Positions 1 through 8,650 of a stretch of DNA of 64,000 bases are shown one piece after another (position 1 is the stretch's first letter; each line of letters starts with the position of its first letter). The stretch is from Rhizobium sp. SL86 (GTDB lineage Bacteria; Pseudomonadota; Alphaproteobacteria; Rhizobiales; Rhizobiaceae): positions 1 to 64,000 of the forward strand of contig NZ_JAPPRJ010000006.1 in the NCBI RefSeq assembly GCF_026672545.1, read 5' to 3'. The notes below the pieces were generated by a model that saw only the letters and a program-made list of their open reading frames with translations, ran no database searches and was not told where the DNA came from. The translations under genes were made by a program, and so were the position numbers.

Positions 1-80
1 CCTAAAGTCGTGGCAAATCACTGTGAAGATCACTGCTGGACGCGCAGAACTCGAGGGCGAACAAAAGGATGAAGAACAGC

Positions 81-512
81 TCAGTCGCTGCGAATGGTCG
101 CCTTGTGACGCTGGCTTCTGGCGAGCTCAACGAACCGACGTTTCACCTCTTCGAAGAGCGCCGGAGGCAGCGGCCCGTGATATCCGCTCTCGCTGTCAAC
201 AGGGCGAACATCGGGCCCCGGCCAGACGAAACGATTGCTTTCGGTCAACACGATCCAGGATCGCTCGTCATCGAGACCCAGGCGGCGTTTGGTAGCCGGC
301 GGGATTTCGACTGCGTCGCTGGGATCGGACGGTGGGGAATGCGTGATCGGCAGAACACGTACTGCAGGTGTCCCGTCCTGAAGCGTCGCAACAATGGCCA
401 GCACGAGAGCCGGGCGATCCTTGTCCCCCTCCTCTCGTCCGTCCAGATACTGCCAATGCCAGAGATAGGAATAGCGGAAAATCCAGCCGACCTTGGGTTC
501 AATCGGCAGCAT
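81..512 (-). CDS. PemK/MazF-like toxin of a type II TA module
   Basis: A 143-residue protein resembling plasmid growth inhibitors of the PemK/MazF-like class, inferred to be an RNA-targeting toxin. The N-terminal half has the family-like pattern of an aromatic-rich strand (W-x-F-R-Y-S-Y-L-W), a K-D-R-P-A-L-V-L strand and V-L-P-I-T-H. Its start overlaps the end of the upstream Phd-like antitoxin gene by 14 bases, the usual coupled antitoxin-toxin order. It is clearly related in layout to the pair at 31644-32323 (shared P-Y-L-W and D-R-P/N-R-P blocks). Family assignment is by pattern; catalytic residues cannot be confirmed by eye. Confidence 0.7.
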   Translation of the reverse strand: MLPIEPKVGWIFRYSYLWHWQYLDGREEGDKDRPALVLAIVATLQDGTPAVRVLPITHSPPSDPSDAVEIPPATKRRLGLDDERSWIVLTESNRFVWPGPDVRPVDSESGYHGPLPPALFEEVKRRFVELARSQRHKATIRSD

Positions 513-777
513 TCTTGTCCATCAGCAGTTCGGCATTGAGATGATCCAGGCCCGGCTCCATTGTCGAAGCCTCGATCGCGGCAAGTTCGTCGTCACTGAT
601 CGCAGCCGTCAGATCGACCCGACGGTCCCGCTTGGCGAGACGAAGGTAATCCTCGTAGGCCATGAGCACCGTGCGCGGCCGGCCGTTCTTGGTGATGATC
701 ACTGGCTCTCGCACGGCCGCATCCTGGTAGGCACCAAAGTTCTTCGAAACCGCAGCTGCTGTCACAGTCGACGTCAT
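499..777 (-). CDS. Phd/YefM-like antitoxin
   Basis: A 92-residue antitoxin expected to neutralise the toxin encoded just downstream and repress the shared promoter. The N-terminal half has the Phd/YefM pattern: a short helix (AAAVSKNFGAYQDAA), the strand block EPVIITKNGRPRTVLM and the helix YEDYLRLAKR. The C-terminal half is acidic and probably binds toxin. The ATG at 777 is chosen over longer starts because translation from it begins at the conserved fold and because paired TTCCGGAA palindromes lie immediately upstream. It overlaps the toxin start by 14 bases and is transcribed divergently from the recombinase at 855. Confidence 0.75.
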   Translation of the reverse strand: MTSTVTAAAVSKNFGAYQDAAVREPVIITKNGRPRTVLMAYEDYLRLAKRDRRVDLTAAISDDELAAIEASTMEPGLDHLNAELLMDKNAAD

Positions 778-792
778 GGCAAATCTCCTTTT

Positions 793-818
793 TTCCGGAA
801 TATACGGGCTTTCCGGAA
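793..818. promoter_or_regulatory. Paired TTCCGGAA palindromes, likely TA operator
   Basis: Two perfect 8-bp palindromes TTCCGGAA lie at 793-800 and 811-818, 18 bp apart centre to centre, in the 77-bp gap between the divergent antitoxin and recombinase genes. Paired palindromes upstream of an antitoxin are typical of autoregulated TA operators. Because the gap is shared, repressor binding could also affect the recombinase promoter. The binding protein is inferred. Confidence 0.55.
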
Positions 819-854
819 CTTTTTCAAATGTGCTCCTGAAAGTGACGGAATACG

Positions 855-2018
855 ATGACGCGAAAGCAACTAACATCCAAATCGACCGACGATGTGGTTA
901 CGCGACGTGTGGAAGAACTCGATACCATCGCTGCCGTACTCCCAATGGAACGCCGTGACGAATTGGCTGAGCTCCTGACGGACCAGGATGTCGAGACGCT
1001 CCGTCATCTCGTCAACGAAGGCATGGGCGCAAATACACTGCGCGCGCTCACCTCCGATCTCGCCTACCTGCAGGCCTGGTCGCTGGCGGCATCAGGACGG
1101 TCACTCCCCTGGCCCGCGCCGGAAGCGCTGCTGCTGAAGTTTGTCGCTCATCACCTCTGGGATCCGGAAAAGCGTCTGACGGATCCGGATCATGGCATGC
1201 CGGCCGAGGTCGAGGACAAGCTTCGCCTCCAAGGGTTTCTCCGTTCTTCAGGCCCCCATGCACCCGACACCGTGCGCCGACGTCTGGCAACCTGGTCGAC
1301 GCTGACCAAATGGCGCGGACTGCAGGGTGCCTTCACCTCCACTGCCCTCAAGTCGGCCATCCGGCTGGCGGTGCGTGCAACGCCACGCCCGAAGCGGCGC
1401 AAGAGCGCCAAGGCCGTGACAGGCGATGTCCTGTCGAAGCTGATTGGCACCTGCCGGACCGGCAGCCTGCGCGATGTCAGGGACAAGGCGATCCTCATGG
1501 TTGCCTTTGCCTCCGGTGGGAGGCGCCGCAGCGAAGTGGCGGGGCTGCGTAAGGAGCAGTTGGTCATGGAAGCGCCGATCCCTGTTGAAGGATCAGCTCC
1601 CCTGCCCTCGCTGTCCATCCATCTCGGTCGCACCAAGACCAGCGGCGCCGACGCCGACGAGATCGTCTACCTCACTGGCCGGCCCGTCGATGCGCTGGAT
1701 GCCTGGCTAAAGCTTGCCAGGATCGACAGCGGCAGTGTGTTTCGCGCCATTGATCGCTGGGGAAATGTCTCACAACGTGCTCTGGATCCAAAAGCGATCA
1801 ACGACATCGTCAAGCAGCGCGCCGCCATGGCAGGGCTGGACCCGGCGGAGTTTTCCGCCCACGGCCTGCGCTCCGGTTATCTCACCGAAGCAGCCAATCG
1901 CGGCATTCCCCTGCCTGAGGCCATGGAGCAGTCACGCCATCGATCCGTCCAGCAGGCATCGGAATACTACAACAGTGCAACTAGGCGCAGCGGTAGAGCA
2001 GCAAGACTCATGGACTGA
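855..2018 (+). CDS. Tyrosine recombinase/integrase, paralogue 1
   Basis: A 387-residue site-specific recombinase. The C-terminal catalytic domain shows the expected residues: box I Arg in GGRRRSEVAGLR, the beta-hairpin Lys in GRTKTSG, H336-x-x-R339 in SAHGLRSG, H362 in SRHRS and the nucleophile Tyr at about 371/372 (SEYYN). The N-terminal SAM-like core-binding domain includes LLTDQDVETLRHLV and NTLRALTSDLAYLQAW. It is highly similar to the products at 7382 and 12157; only the first 30 or so residues differ. Here it diverges from a TA operon, whereas the other two copies sit downstream of TA genes. Multimer resolution or cassette movement is plausible; no recombination site was identified. Confidence 0.88.
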   Translation: MTRKQLTSKSTDDVVTRRVEELDTIAAVLPMERRDELAELLTDQDVETLRHLVNEGMGANTLRALTSDLAYLQAWSLAASGRSLPWPAPEALLLKFVAHHLWDPEKRLTDPDHGMPAEVEDKLRLQGFLRSSGPHAPDTVRRRLATWSTLTKWRGLQGAFTSTALKSAIRLAVRATPRPKRRKSAKAVTGDVLSKLIGTCRTGSLRDVRDKAILMVAFASGGRRRSEVAGLRKEQLVMEAPIPVEGSAPLPSLSIHLGRTKTSGADADEIVYLTGRPVDALDAWLKLARIDSGSVFRAIDRWGNVSQRALDPKAINDIVKQRAAMAGLDPAEFSAHGLRSGYLTEAANRGIPLPEAMEQSRHRSVQQASEYYNSATRRSGRAARLMD

Positions 2019-2034
2019 GAAGCGAACCAGCAAC

Positions 2035-2069
2035 AGGCGATCGCCGAAAGGCTTAAGGAAAGATCGCCT
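2035..2069 (+). terminator. Inverted repeat after recombinase 1, possible terminator
   Basis: Perfect 8-bp arms AGGCGATC (2035-2042) and GATCGCCT (2062-2069) separated by 19 bases, 16 bases after the recombinase stop. There is no clear T-run, so this is a weak terminator candidate; it could also be a protein-binding site. Confidence 0.35.
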
Positions 2070-2149
2070 CCGGAAAACTTGGCGCGGTTCAGCTGGTCGG
2101 CTGCCGGGTTTCGATAAATCATCCGAGAGCGACTTTGAACGGTAATCCG

Positions 2150-2347
2150 TTATTCCGGTTCGGACAGATTTTTCCTATGGATTTCGATCACCTGTTCGAG
2201 CTGCCCATGCAGCCGATTGATAAGGCCACTCAGGTTCTTGCAATAATCTTGCAGCGCATGATGTGCTTCAAGGACTGCCTCCCCAGGCTCTTGTGCCGAT
2301 TGGATCGGATGCACAACGGGCCGGTCGGGGAATTTGATCACTGTCAT
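2150..2347 (-). CDS. Small protein downstream of chemoreceptor (MTVIKFP type)
   Basis: A 65-residue protein of unknown function starting M-T-V-I-K-F-P-D, followed by a predicted helical stretch (LQDYCKNLSGLINRLHGQLE). The ATG at 2347 has a strong ribosome site (GGAAGGAG). It lies 113 bases downstream of the chemoreceptor gene on the same strand. A comparable small gene with the start M-T-N-I-I-R-F-P lies in the same position after the receptor at 52339-54279. The shared start and position suggest a real family working with the receptors, but no function is recognised. Confidence 0.65.
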   Translation of the reverse strand: MTVIKFPDRPVVHPIQSAQEPGEAVLEAHHALQDYCKNLSGLINRLHGQLEQVIEIHRKNLSEPE

Positions 2348-2460
2348 GCCTGGCTCCTTCCGCGTGCCGCTTGCTTGTCTCAACCATCATGCGTTTAGTC
2401 TTCAAACCTATGCTATCGATGACCTGCGTTCGAGAAAACGAACACCAGGTCCCTTTATCG

Positions 2461-4257
2461 TCAGAACTCTTCCCAGCTCTCTCCCTTGAGGGCAGCGTTA
2501 CCGTGGAAGGCTGGCGCAATGCGTTTGGTTGCCGGTCGTGACGAGGAGACCACCGGACGAACAATGGCCGGACCGGTTGCTGCTGCGTTGTGCCGGCCGG
2601 GAACGGCAGTGCCAATATTGAACTGGCCAATGAGTTCGAACAGCCTCTCGGCTTCTCTCGCAAGGCTATGGGCGGCGGCTGATGTCTCTTCGACCATTGC
2701 GGCGTTCTGCTGCGTGCCCTGATCCATTGTATTCACCGCAATGTTGATCTCCTTCAGCCCAGTCGCCTGTTCCCGTGACGATTCAACAATGGCGCCAACA
2801 TTCTGGTCGACCTGGAGAACCTGACCGACAATCTCCTGCAACGCCTTTCCGGTATCACCAACGAGTGTGACACCATTCTTCACATGATCATTGGATGTAC
2901 TGATCAGTGCCTTGATTTCCTTTGCGGCCTTGGCTGACCGCTGTGCCAACTCACGGACCTCTTGTGCGACCACAGCAAAGCCCTTACCGGCCTCTCCCGC
3001 GCGCGCCGCCTCGACGCCTGCATTCAGCGCCAGCAGGTTGGTCTGGAAGGCAATCTCATCGATGACGCCGATGATGCTGACGATCTCTCCAGATGATTGT
3101 TCGATTTTTCCCATAGCAACAACGGCTTGTCCAACCACGTTGCCGGAGTATTCCGCACTTTCTTTGGTGCGACGTACTAACGAACCGGCTTCTTGAGCGC
3201 GGTGGCTGGAGTCCGCCACCGTTGTCGTGATCTCCTCCAGGGCGGCGGCAGTCTCTTCGACAGAGGCGGCTTGCTGCTCGGTGCGCTTTGCCAGGTCATT
3301 CGACGCGGTTTGGATCTGCTGAGATGCGGCCGCGATCGCACCGGCATTTTCGAGGATCGTCTGCAGAGTGCTGCGTAGCTTTCGGCCCGTCGCGTTATAA
3401 TCAACCCGCAACCGTTCCAGGACAGGCAGGAAAGGCTGCGAGATATCCTGGGTCAAGTCGCCTTCCGACATCGCCTGAAGCGCACTTGCCAGACAATCCA
3501 CATTGGCAACGCGTTCCGACACATCGGTTGCAAACTTGACGACCTTGAAGACCTTGCCGTTCATGTCGAAGATCGGGTTATAGGAGGCTTGGATGTGGAC
3601 TTTTTTGCCACCCTTTCCAAGCCGCAAGAATTCGTCTGCCACGAATTCCCCAGAAGCGAGCTTTTTCCAGAATTGTACGTAAGCCGTGCTCTGGACGTAG
3701 TCCGGCTCGCAGAACATCGAGTGATGCCGACCCTTGATCTCGTCCAGAGCGTAGCCGAGCGTCCTGAGGAAATTTCCGTTGGCCGTCAGGATTTCGCCGT
3801 CTGGCGTAAACTCGATGACTGCCTGGGCGCGCGCGATCGCATCCAGTTTGCCGGCATCTTCTGAGGCCTTTAGCTTCTGCGCGGTGATGTCGGTTGCAAA
3901 CTTGACAACCTTATAGAGCTTACCACCTCGAAACACCGAATTGTAGGAGGCTTCGATCCAGATCTCCTCGCCACTTTTTTTGATCCGCTTGTACTGTCTG
4001 CGATCAAACTCCCCGCGCCCTAACCTGGCCCAGAACTCACGGTACTCCGTCGAATTGACTTCAGCCGGGTCGACAAACATCCGATGGTGCTGCCCGACGA
4101 TTTCCTGCAGCTGGTAGCCCAGCGCCTTCAGGAAGTTTTCGTTGGCGGTCAGGATGGTCCCGTCCATTTTGAATTCAATGATCGCCTGCGACCTGCTCAC
4201 AGCACTTAGCACGGCCTTGGCATCCGAGCCACCTAACCCCAGCATTCCAATCTCCAT
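2461..4257 (-). CDS. Cytoplasmic methyl-accepting chemotaxis protein with two PAS domains
   Basis: A 598-residue soluble chemoreceptor. Two PAS domains lie at about residues 20-130 and 140-250, with similar FKMDGTILTANENFLKALGY and FTPDGEILTANGNFLRTLGY blocks and matching VVKFATD ends. A HAMP-like linker follows, then a signalling domain with the hairpin tip VIDEIAFQTNLLALNAGVEA. There are no membrane segments, so ligand or redox sensing is probably in the cytoplasm. The C-terminus ends S-W-E-E-F, resembling the CheR/CheB-docking pentapeptide. The alternative start at 4245 has a GGAG ribosome site and may be the true one. It precedes the small gene at 2150-2347. Confidence 0.92.
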   Translation of the reverse strand: MEIGMLGLGGSDAKAVLSAVSRSQAIIEFKMDGTILTANENFLKALGYQLQEIVGQHHRMFVDPAEVNSTEYREFWARLGRGEFDRRQYKRIKKSGEEIWIEASYNSVFRGGKLYKVVKFATDITAQKLKASEDAGKLDAIARAQAVIEFTPDGEILTANGNFLRTLGYALDEIKGRHHSMFCEPDYVQSTAYVQFWKKLASGEFVADEFLRLGKGGKKVHIQASYNPIFDMNGKVFKVVKFATDVSERVANVDCLASALQAMSEGDLTQDISQPFLPVLERLRVDYNATGRKLRSTLQTILENAGAIAAASQQIQTASNDLAKRTEQQAASVEETAAALEEITTTVADSSHRAQEAGSLVRRTKESAEYSGNVVGQAVVAMGKIEQSSGEIVSIIGVIDEIAFQTNLLALNAGVEAARAGEAGKGFAVVAQEVRELAQRSAKAAKEIKALISTSNDHVKNGVTLVGDTGKALQEIVGQVLQVDQNVGAIVESSREQATGLKEINIAVNTMDQGTQQNAAMVEETSAAAHSLAREAERLFELIGQFNIGTAVPGRHNAAATGPAIVRPVVSSSRPATKRIAPAFHGNAALKGESWEEF

Positions 4258-4479
4258 CCGTCAGAAATCAGCAGCGGCTCGTTTCCCCCGACCGATGCTC
4301 GGCAAGACTCGTCTTGATGACCTAATTTTCGGACAGAACACTTTAGAATATGTAAAAGTAATAATGAGCATATCGATTATGTGCTCTTTTTTGTGTTTTC
4401 TTGACAAATGACTATGTTTGCTCGCGCGTAAAGTGAGCGCGGCAAGGTTCCTGCAATCCTGGAACCGTATGGATGATCC

Positions 4480-5268
4480 ATGGACCATTGCGATGAGCTG
4501 AAACTAACCTTCCCAGACGCCGATCCACGCGCTGAAATCCATACGGCGCGAAGTTGGCGTGGCGTGTCTGTCCAGTACTCCCGCCTCCAGCTTCCGGTCG
4601 AGTATGAATTCTTGTGGGATGGCCAGAGCCATTATCTCGCCTATCATGATCTTATCCTGGAAGATGGTGAGATGCAGATCCTGGGTGAACGTCCTATCGC
4701 CGGCGGCGATTTGCGCGACAAGATGACGTATGTCCCCTTGGGACACACCATCAAAGGCTGGGCCCGGCCCGCCGAGCGCATAAACGCATTTACGGTCGTC
4801 TGTTTCGATCCGGCGACCATGGAAGAGGAACTGCAGATCGAGTTTAACAGCCTCGAGCCGCGTCCCCATGTTTACTTCCAGGACCGCGAGCTCGGTGCTA
4901 CGATGCGCAAGCTCGGGAGGCTGATGGCGGATATCAAACGACCGGCTGCTAAGGTCTACGCCGAAGCGGTCGGTCTGACCGCCGCGCTTGAAATGGTAAG
5001 GCTTCAAGCAGAACAGACCCTGCAAATTGCGACAGCGGGACAGTTGAACCAAGTCCAGTGCAGGCTTGTTCTGGATTATATCGAGTCGCATCTTGCTTCA
5101 GATATTGGCCTCGACGACCTTGCCTCCATCGCCGGGATGACCCGCTTTCATTTCTCGAGAGCTTTCAAGGCGACGTTCAACGAACCGCCCTACCAATTTG
5201 TGATCCGCCGCAGGTGTCGCTTTACAGTTAATCGCAAGAATCTCCCCTCAACATTTTCAATCAGATAG
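4480..5268 (+). pseudogene. AraC-family regulator truncated at its C-terminus
   Basis: Residues 1 to about 245 match an AraC-type regulator: a variable N-terminal sensor, then the first helix-turn-helix (LDDLASIAGMTRFHFSRAFK) and the start of the linker (PPYQFVIRRR). At 5215 the coding sequence runs into the left terminal repeat of a 351-bp MITE-like element, so the second DNA-binding helix-turn-helix is lost and replaced by about 18 unrelated residues. It is probably non-functional for DNA binding. The missing 3' part does not appear on the other side of the element, so the junction is a rearrangement rather than a simple insertion. Confidence 0.8.
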
Positions 5269-5565
5269 CGCAGCACCTAATTTGAGACGCGGCAGTTAAT
5301 TTGAGAATATAGCGCGGATATTGCCACTTAACGTGAGATTCAGCCGCGCACGATATGTATTACAGAATCTATGATTTTTGGATCGCTGCGACGTAACCAG
5401 AAATCAATATTATCTTTTCTATTCTATGGTTTAGCAGCTAGCTCAGGCAAACCAGGTTAGCTTGAAACTAGCAACAAACTTGCGACGGGATTTGACGAAA
5501 TTCTCAGATTAAATGCCTAACGAATTTCAAATGCCCGCATTATTGCGGTTAACTGCCAAACGACA
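5215..5565. mobile_element. 351-bp MITE-like element with multiple internal repeats
   Basis: The ends are inverted repeats: left TGTCGCTTTACAGTTAATCG, right (read inward) TGTCGTTTGGCAGTTAACCG. Further copies of a motif close to CA-TTAAT-TGAGA lie inside both ends: CACCTAATTTGAGA, CAGTTAATTTGAGA and CCACTTAACGTGAGA on the left, and GCATTTAATCTGAGA read inward from the right. Arrays of transposase-binding repeats next to TGT..ACA ends are typical of Tn7/Tn5053/Mu-like (DDE, TnsB/TniA) transposons, so this is probably a non-autonomous derivative. It carries no gene. Flanking 5-bp sequences do not match. Confidence 0.65.
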
Positions 5566-6238
5566 CTACCGCGACAGGACGGGGTTCGAAGCGATAATGA
5601 GCCGCGAAGGCCAACAATGTCGGATGGAAGCGGATGGCATCGCCCTGCCGTTCAAGGACGGCGGACTTCAGATTGTCGTAGAGCAGCACTCTGGGAAGGC
5701 TGTTCCAGTCGTTGAATGCGCCGACATGGCCGCGCAGGAAGTTTTCCATGCGGGCATCAAGGAAGAAGCGCAGATAGATGTCGCGCGAGTAGGATAGCAC
5801 CATGACGAAGGCCATCAGCGGGCGGCGGGCCCTGCCGATCTCGATGTGGCCAAAATGACCCCAGTCGACCTGGCCCTGCTCACCCGGCAGGGTGCGTAGT
5901 CGTAGATAAGCTTCCGCCGCCTTCCGTGGTCGGTGCAGCGCCACCATGTGCCGGAAGTGGTCGGGCGATCCCTTATAGCCGCGCTCCTGCACCATCCCGT
6001 AAAGGCGGCTGGACGTCAGGTCAGGATATTTGGTCAGCGTCTGCTGGATAAACGGCAGGTACAGGTCGATCTCGGCGGGGCGGATCACCGGCCTGTGTCG
6101 AGGCAAGCCCGCGTCCTTCAGGACCCTGAAGACGGTGGTGTGATGGCAATGCAATTGCTTGGCGATCGTGCCGCAGCGCCACTTCTCAACGTGGTACAGG
6201 CGCAGGATCATCGCTTCCTTCTCGGCAGATATGGTCAT
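5566..6238 (-). pseudogene. istA: istA 5' fragment (IS21 transposase)
   Basis: Encodes the first 220 or so residues of the IstA transposase that is complete at 38871-40370: the N-terminal helix-turn-helix (AKQLHCHHTTVFRVLKDAGL) and the start of the DDE domain (QVDWGHFGHIEIG). The reading frame breaks at 5566 where the MITE-like element begins, so the second catalytic Asp/Glu region is lost and the product cannot be active. Confidence 0.85.
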
Positions 6239-6674
6239 CGGTTCGATCTCCATGGTCGAATGGACGCACGTGTGTCCCCCGGCGACGCACGAAGCCGCGG
6301 CGAAAGAACAGCGGCACAGAGCTGCCGCAGCGCCGGCACCACGGCTCGATCGATGACACCACGCCAGCGGTGCCATCGCCCGGTGCAACGATGCCGCCGT
6401 TTGTGGACGCCTTCAGTCGTGAACCCTCTGGAACGACGGGTGGAGAGTGATGCGTCACGTTTTTGCGAGCCTGCCGATATCGGCGGGAGCGATCGGCATG
6501 GGCAAAGCGCCCCGGCCGGGTGCTCTGGTAGCGCCGTCCGGCTGCCCGCAGGCTGTCACGGCGCGCCGCATGGGCGCAGGCAGAACCGCAATAGCGCTGA
6601 CCCCGATCGCAATGGCGGCAAAGCAGAACCTGCGCGCGACACCGCCCGCAGAGGAAGAAACGAGCAGTTTGCAT
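6186..6674 (-). CDS. IS21 accessory protein with Cys-rich zinc-finger-like motif
   Basis: A 162-residue product starting with C-G-R-C-R-x-Q-V-L-L-C-R-H-C-D-R-G-Q-R-Y-C, a CxxC...CxxC cluster followed by an Arg-rich stretch and a later C-R-R-C. This type of gene precedes istA in some rhizobial and pseudomonad IS21 elements; its role in transposition is not established. Its 3' end overlaps the istA start by about 50 bases in another frame. An identical copy lies at 40318-40806. The gene is intact here but its element is not. Confidence 0.6.
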   Translation of the reverse strand: MQTARFFLCGRCRAQVLLCRHCDRGQRYCGSACAHAARRDSLRAAGRRYQSTRPGRFAHADRSRRYRQARKNVTHHSPPVVPEGSRLKASTNGGIVAPGDGTAGVVSSIEPWCRRCGSSVPLFFRRGFVRRRGTHVRPFDHGDRTDDHICREGSDDPAPVPR

Positions 6675-7063
6675 CGCGGCGGCGCACCTTTCGAAGCGCC
6701 GTCGGGATTGATCGGAGAAGCTCGACGGAATGCGCCAATACCATTATAATGACGCTCACCGTGAACCAGTCGGCAGTCCTGCGTGATGACAGCCACGTCA
6801 TCTCACAGATGCCTGAGGGATTGGACATCGAATTGGCCTGGTAGCTTTGGTCGATGTCTGTTTGCGGCGCTCCGCCAGTCTATCATTGACGGACGCAGCG
6901 CGGGATGTGCCTCAGTCGCCCTCCGGGCTCCTGACGCCACATCCCGCGCTCATCTCCCCCATCAAAACCTTTGCAATAATCTCAGGGCCCTGTCCGCCGC
7001 GTCCAGATTCGCCGTAATCCCGTCTCGGCACCAAATATGCGCGGTTCTCAACAGCCACCGACA

Positions 7064-7392
7064 CGGAGGAAGACGCGGTAGCGCCTGATCTGCTTCGCCA
7101 TGAGATTCGCAGCATACTCCTGAGCGCCGAGAAGCGTGAGCGGATCTCGGCTGATTTTGTTCATTCGGCCCTGGCGCGGTTTCGCGGCCTACCATTGCAA
7201 CTGGGTGGCGCCGGCGACGACACGGAGGTGGTGCGCTTGTCCCGGAAATACCGTCTCAGCGCCTACGACGCCGCCTACCTCGCTCTAGCACTTCTCGAAC
7301 AGCTCCCTCTCGCCACGCTCGACCGTCGACTGGCGGAAGCTGCCCGTGCAGAAGGTGTGGCGGTGTTTGGCCCCCCTGAGCATGAGCATTGA
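7064..7392 (+). pseudogene. VapC-like PIN toxin, 5' end lost
   Basis: The frame from 7066 encodes the C-terminal 108 or so residues of a PIN-domain toxin: VAPDLLRHEIRSILLSAEK, then YRLSAYDAAYLALALLEQLP with the Asp of the PIN core, and LATLDRRLAEAARAEGVAVF. The first PIN Asp region is missing because the IS21 right end at 7063 interrupts the gene. No antitoxin remains upstream. The stop overlaps the recombinase start by 11 bases, so the recombinase was probably translated as part of this operon. Confidence 0.8.
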
Positions 7393-8527
7393 TCGCCCTG
7401 CTGAGCTCGCGGCCCGTGTAGCGACACTCGACACAATTGCCGCCGTTCTACCCATGGACCGACGGGATGAGCTGGCGGAACTGCTGACCGATCAGGACAT
7501 CGAGACCCTCCGCCATCTCGTCAACGAGGGCATGGGTGCCAACACGCTGCGCGCGCTGACCTCCGATCTTGCTTACCTGCAGGCTTGGTCGCTGGCGGCG
7601 ACAGGCCGCTCGCTTCCCTGGCCAGCACCCGAAGCGCTCCTTCTCAAATTCGTCGCGCACCACCTGTGGGACGCAGAGAAGCGTCTGACGGATCCGGAAC
7701 ACGGGATGCCGGCAGATGTCGACGACAAGCTCCGGATCCAGGGATTTCTGCGGACGGTCGGACCGCATGCACCCGATACCGTGCGCCGGCGGCTCGCCAC
7801 CTGGTCCACGCTGACGAAATGGCGTGGGCATGTTGGTGCGTTTTCCTCCCCTGCCCTGAAGTCCGCCATCCGGCTTGCAGTGCGCGCAGCGCCACGCCCC
7901 AAACGACGCAAGAGCGCCAAAGCGGTGACAGGCGATATCCTGTCGAAGCTGATTGGCACATGCCGAACCGACAATCTGCGTGATGTCAGAGACAAGGCGA
8001 TCCTGATGGTCGCTTTCGCCTCAGGCGGCCGGCGTCGCAGCGAAGTTGCGGGGTTGCGGAAGGAGCAGCTGGCTACGGAAGCGCCTATCCACCTTGACGG
8101 CGCCCCTCCCCTGCCCTCGCTGTCCATTCACCTGGGACGCACAAAGACCAGCGGCGCGGACAATGATGAGGTCGTCTACCTCACCGGTCGGCCCGTCGAG
8201 GCGCTGAATGCCTGGCTCGCGCTTGCCAGGATCGAAAACGGCAGCGTTTTCCGGGCAATCGATCGGTGGGGCAATGTTTCGAAGCGGGCTCTTGATCCGA
8301 AGGCGATCAGCGACATTCTCAAGCAGCGCGTCGAGATGGCAGGGCTGGACCCGGCAGAGTTTTCCGCCCATGGCCTGCGCTCCGGTTATCTCACCGAAGC
8401 CGCCAATCGCGGTATTCCGCTCCCAGAGGCCATGGAGCAATCACGGCATCGATCCGTTCAGCAGGCGTCGGAGTACTACAATCACGCACAACGGCGAAGC
8501 GGAAGAGCCGCAATGTTCATGGACTAA
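7382..8527 (+). CDS. Tyrosine recombinase/integrase, paralogue 2
   Basis: A 381-residue paralogue of the recombinases at 855 and 12157, with the same catalytic set: Arg in GGRRRSEVAGLR, Lys in GRTKTSG, HGLR, SRHRS and SEYYN. The ATG at 7382 overlaps the vapC remnant stop (ATGAGCATTGA), and the conserved part begins at LDTIAAVLPMDRRDEL. It is the most diverged of the three at DNA level. Its former TA partner upstream is destroyed by the IS21 insertion, so its native promoter may be lost; transcription could now start in the IS end. Confidence 0.87.
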   Translation: MSIDRPAELAARVATLDTIAAVLPMDRRDELAELLTDQDIETLRHLVNEGMGANTLRALTSDLAYLQAWSLAATGRSLPWPAPEALLLKFVAHHLWDAEKRLTDPEHGMPADVDDKLRIQGFLRTVGPHAPDTVRRRLATWSTLTKWRGHVGAFSSPALKSAIRLAVRAAPRPKRRKSAKAVTGDILSKLIGTCRTDNLRDVRDKAILMVAFASGGRRRSEVAGLRKEQLATEAPIHLDGAPPLPSLSIHLGRTKTSGADNDEVVYLTGRPVEALNAWLALARIENGSVFRAIDRWGNVSKRALDPKAISDILKQRVEMAGLDPAEFSAHGLRSGYLTEAANRGIPLPEAMEQSRHRSVQQASEYYNHAQRRSGRAAMFMD

Positions 8528-8650
8528 CAAGCGGCGAAATGCCCCCGGAGCCCCAGGTCGCTGTCGCCCGAAAGCTAGCCGTGATTGTTCACACGATGTG
8601 GATCTCCACGCCGTTTCTCGGCGCCTCCTGCTAGGTCTCGGGAGCGCATC

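Larger units (their letters stand above)
5566..7063 (-). mobile_element. Truncated IS21-family element (right part)
   Basis: This 1,498-bp segment appears identical to 39698-41195, the right part of the complete IS21 element at 37826-41195 (constant offset 34132; encoded proteins are the same). It keeps the right terminal repeat, which reads inward TGTCGGTGGCTGTTGAGAAC and ends at 7063 inside a vapC-like gene. The left part of the element, with istB and the rest of istA, is missing and is replaced at 5565 by the MITE-like element. Confidence 0.9.

Noticed and set aside
5933..6844. 303-residue plus-strand frame, repeated at 40065-40976
   Set aside because: It lies antisense to istA and the IS21 accessory gene, has no recognisable motif or ribosome site, and is duplicated only because the IS is duplicated.
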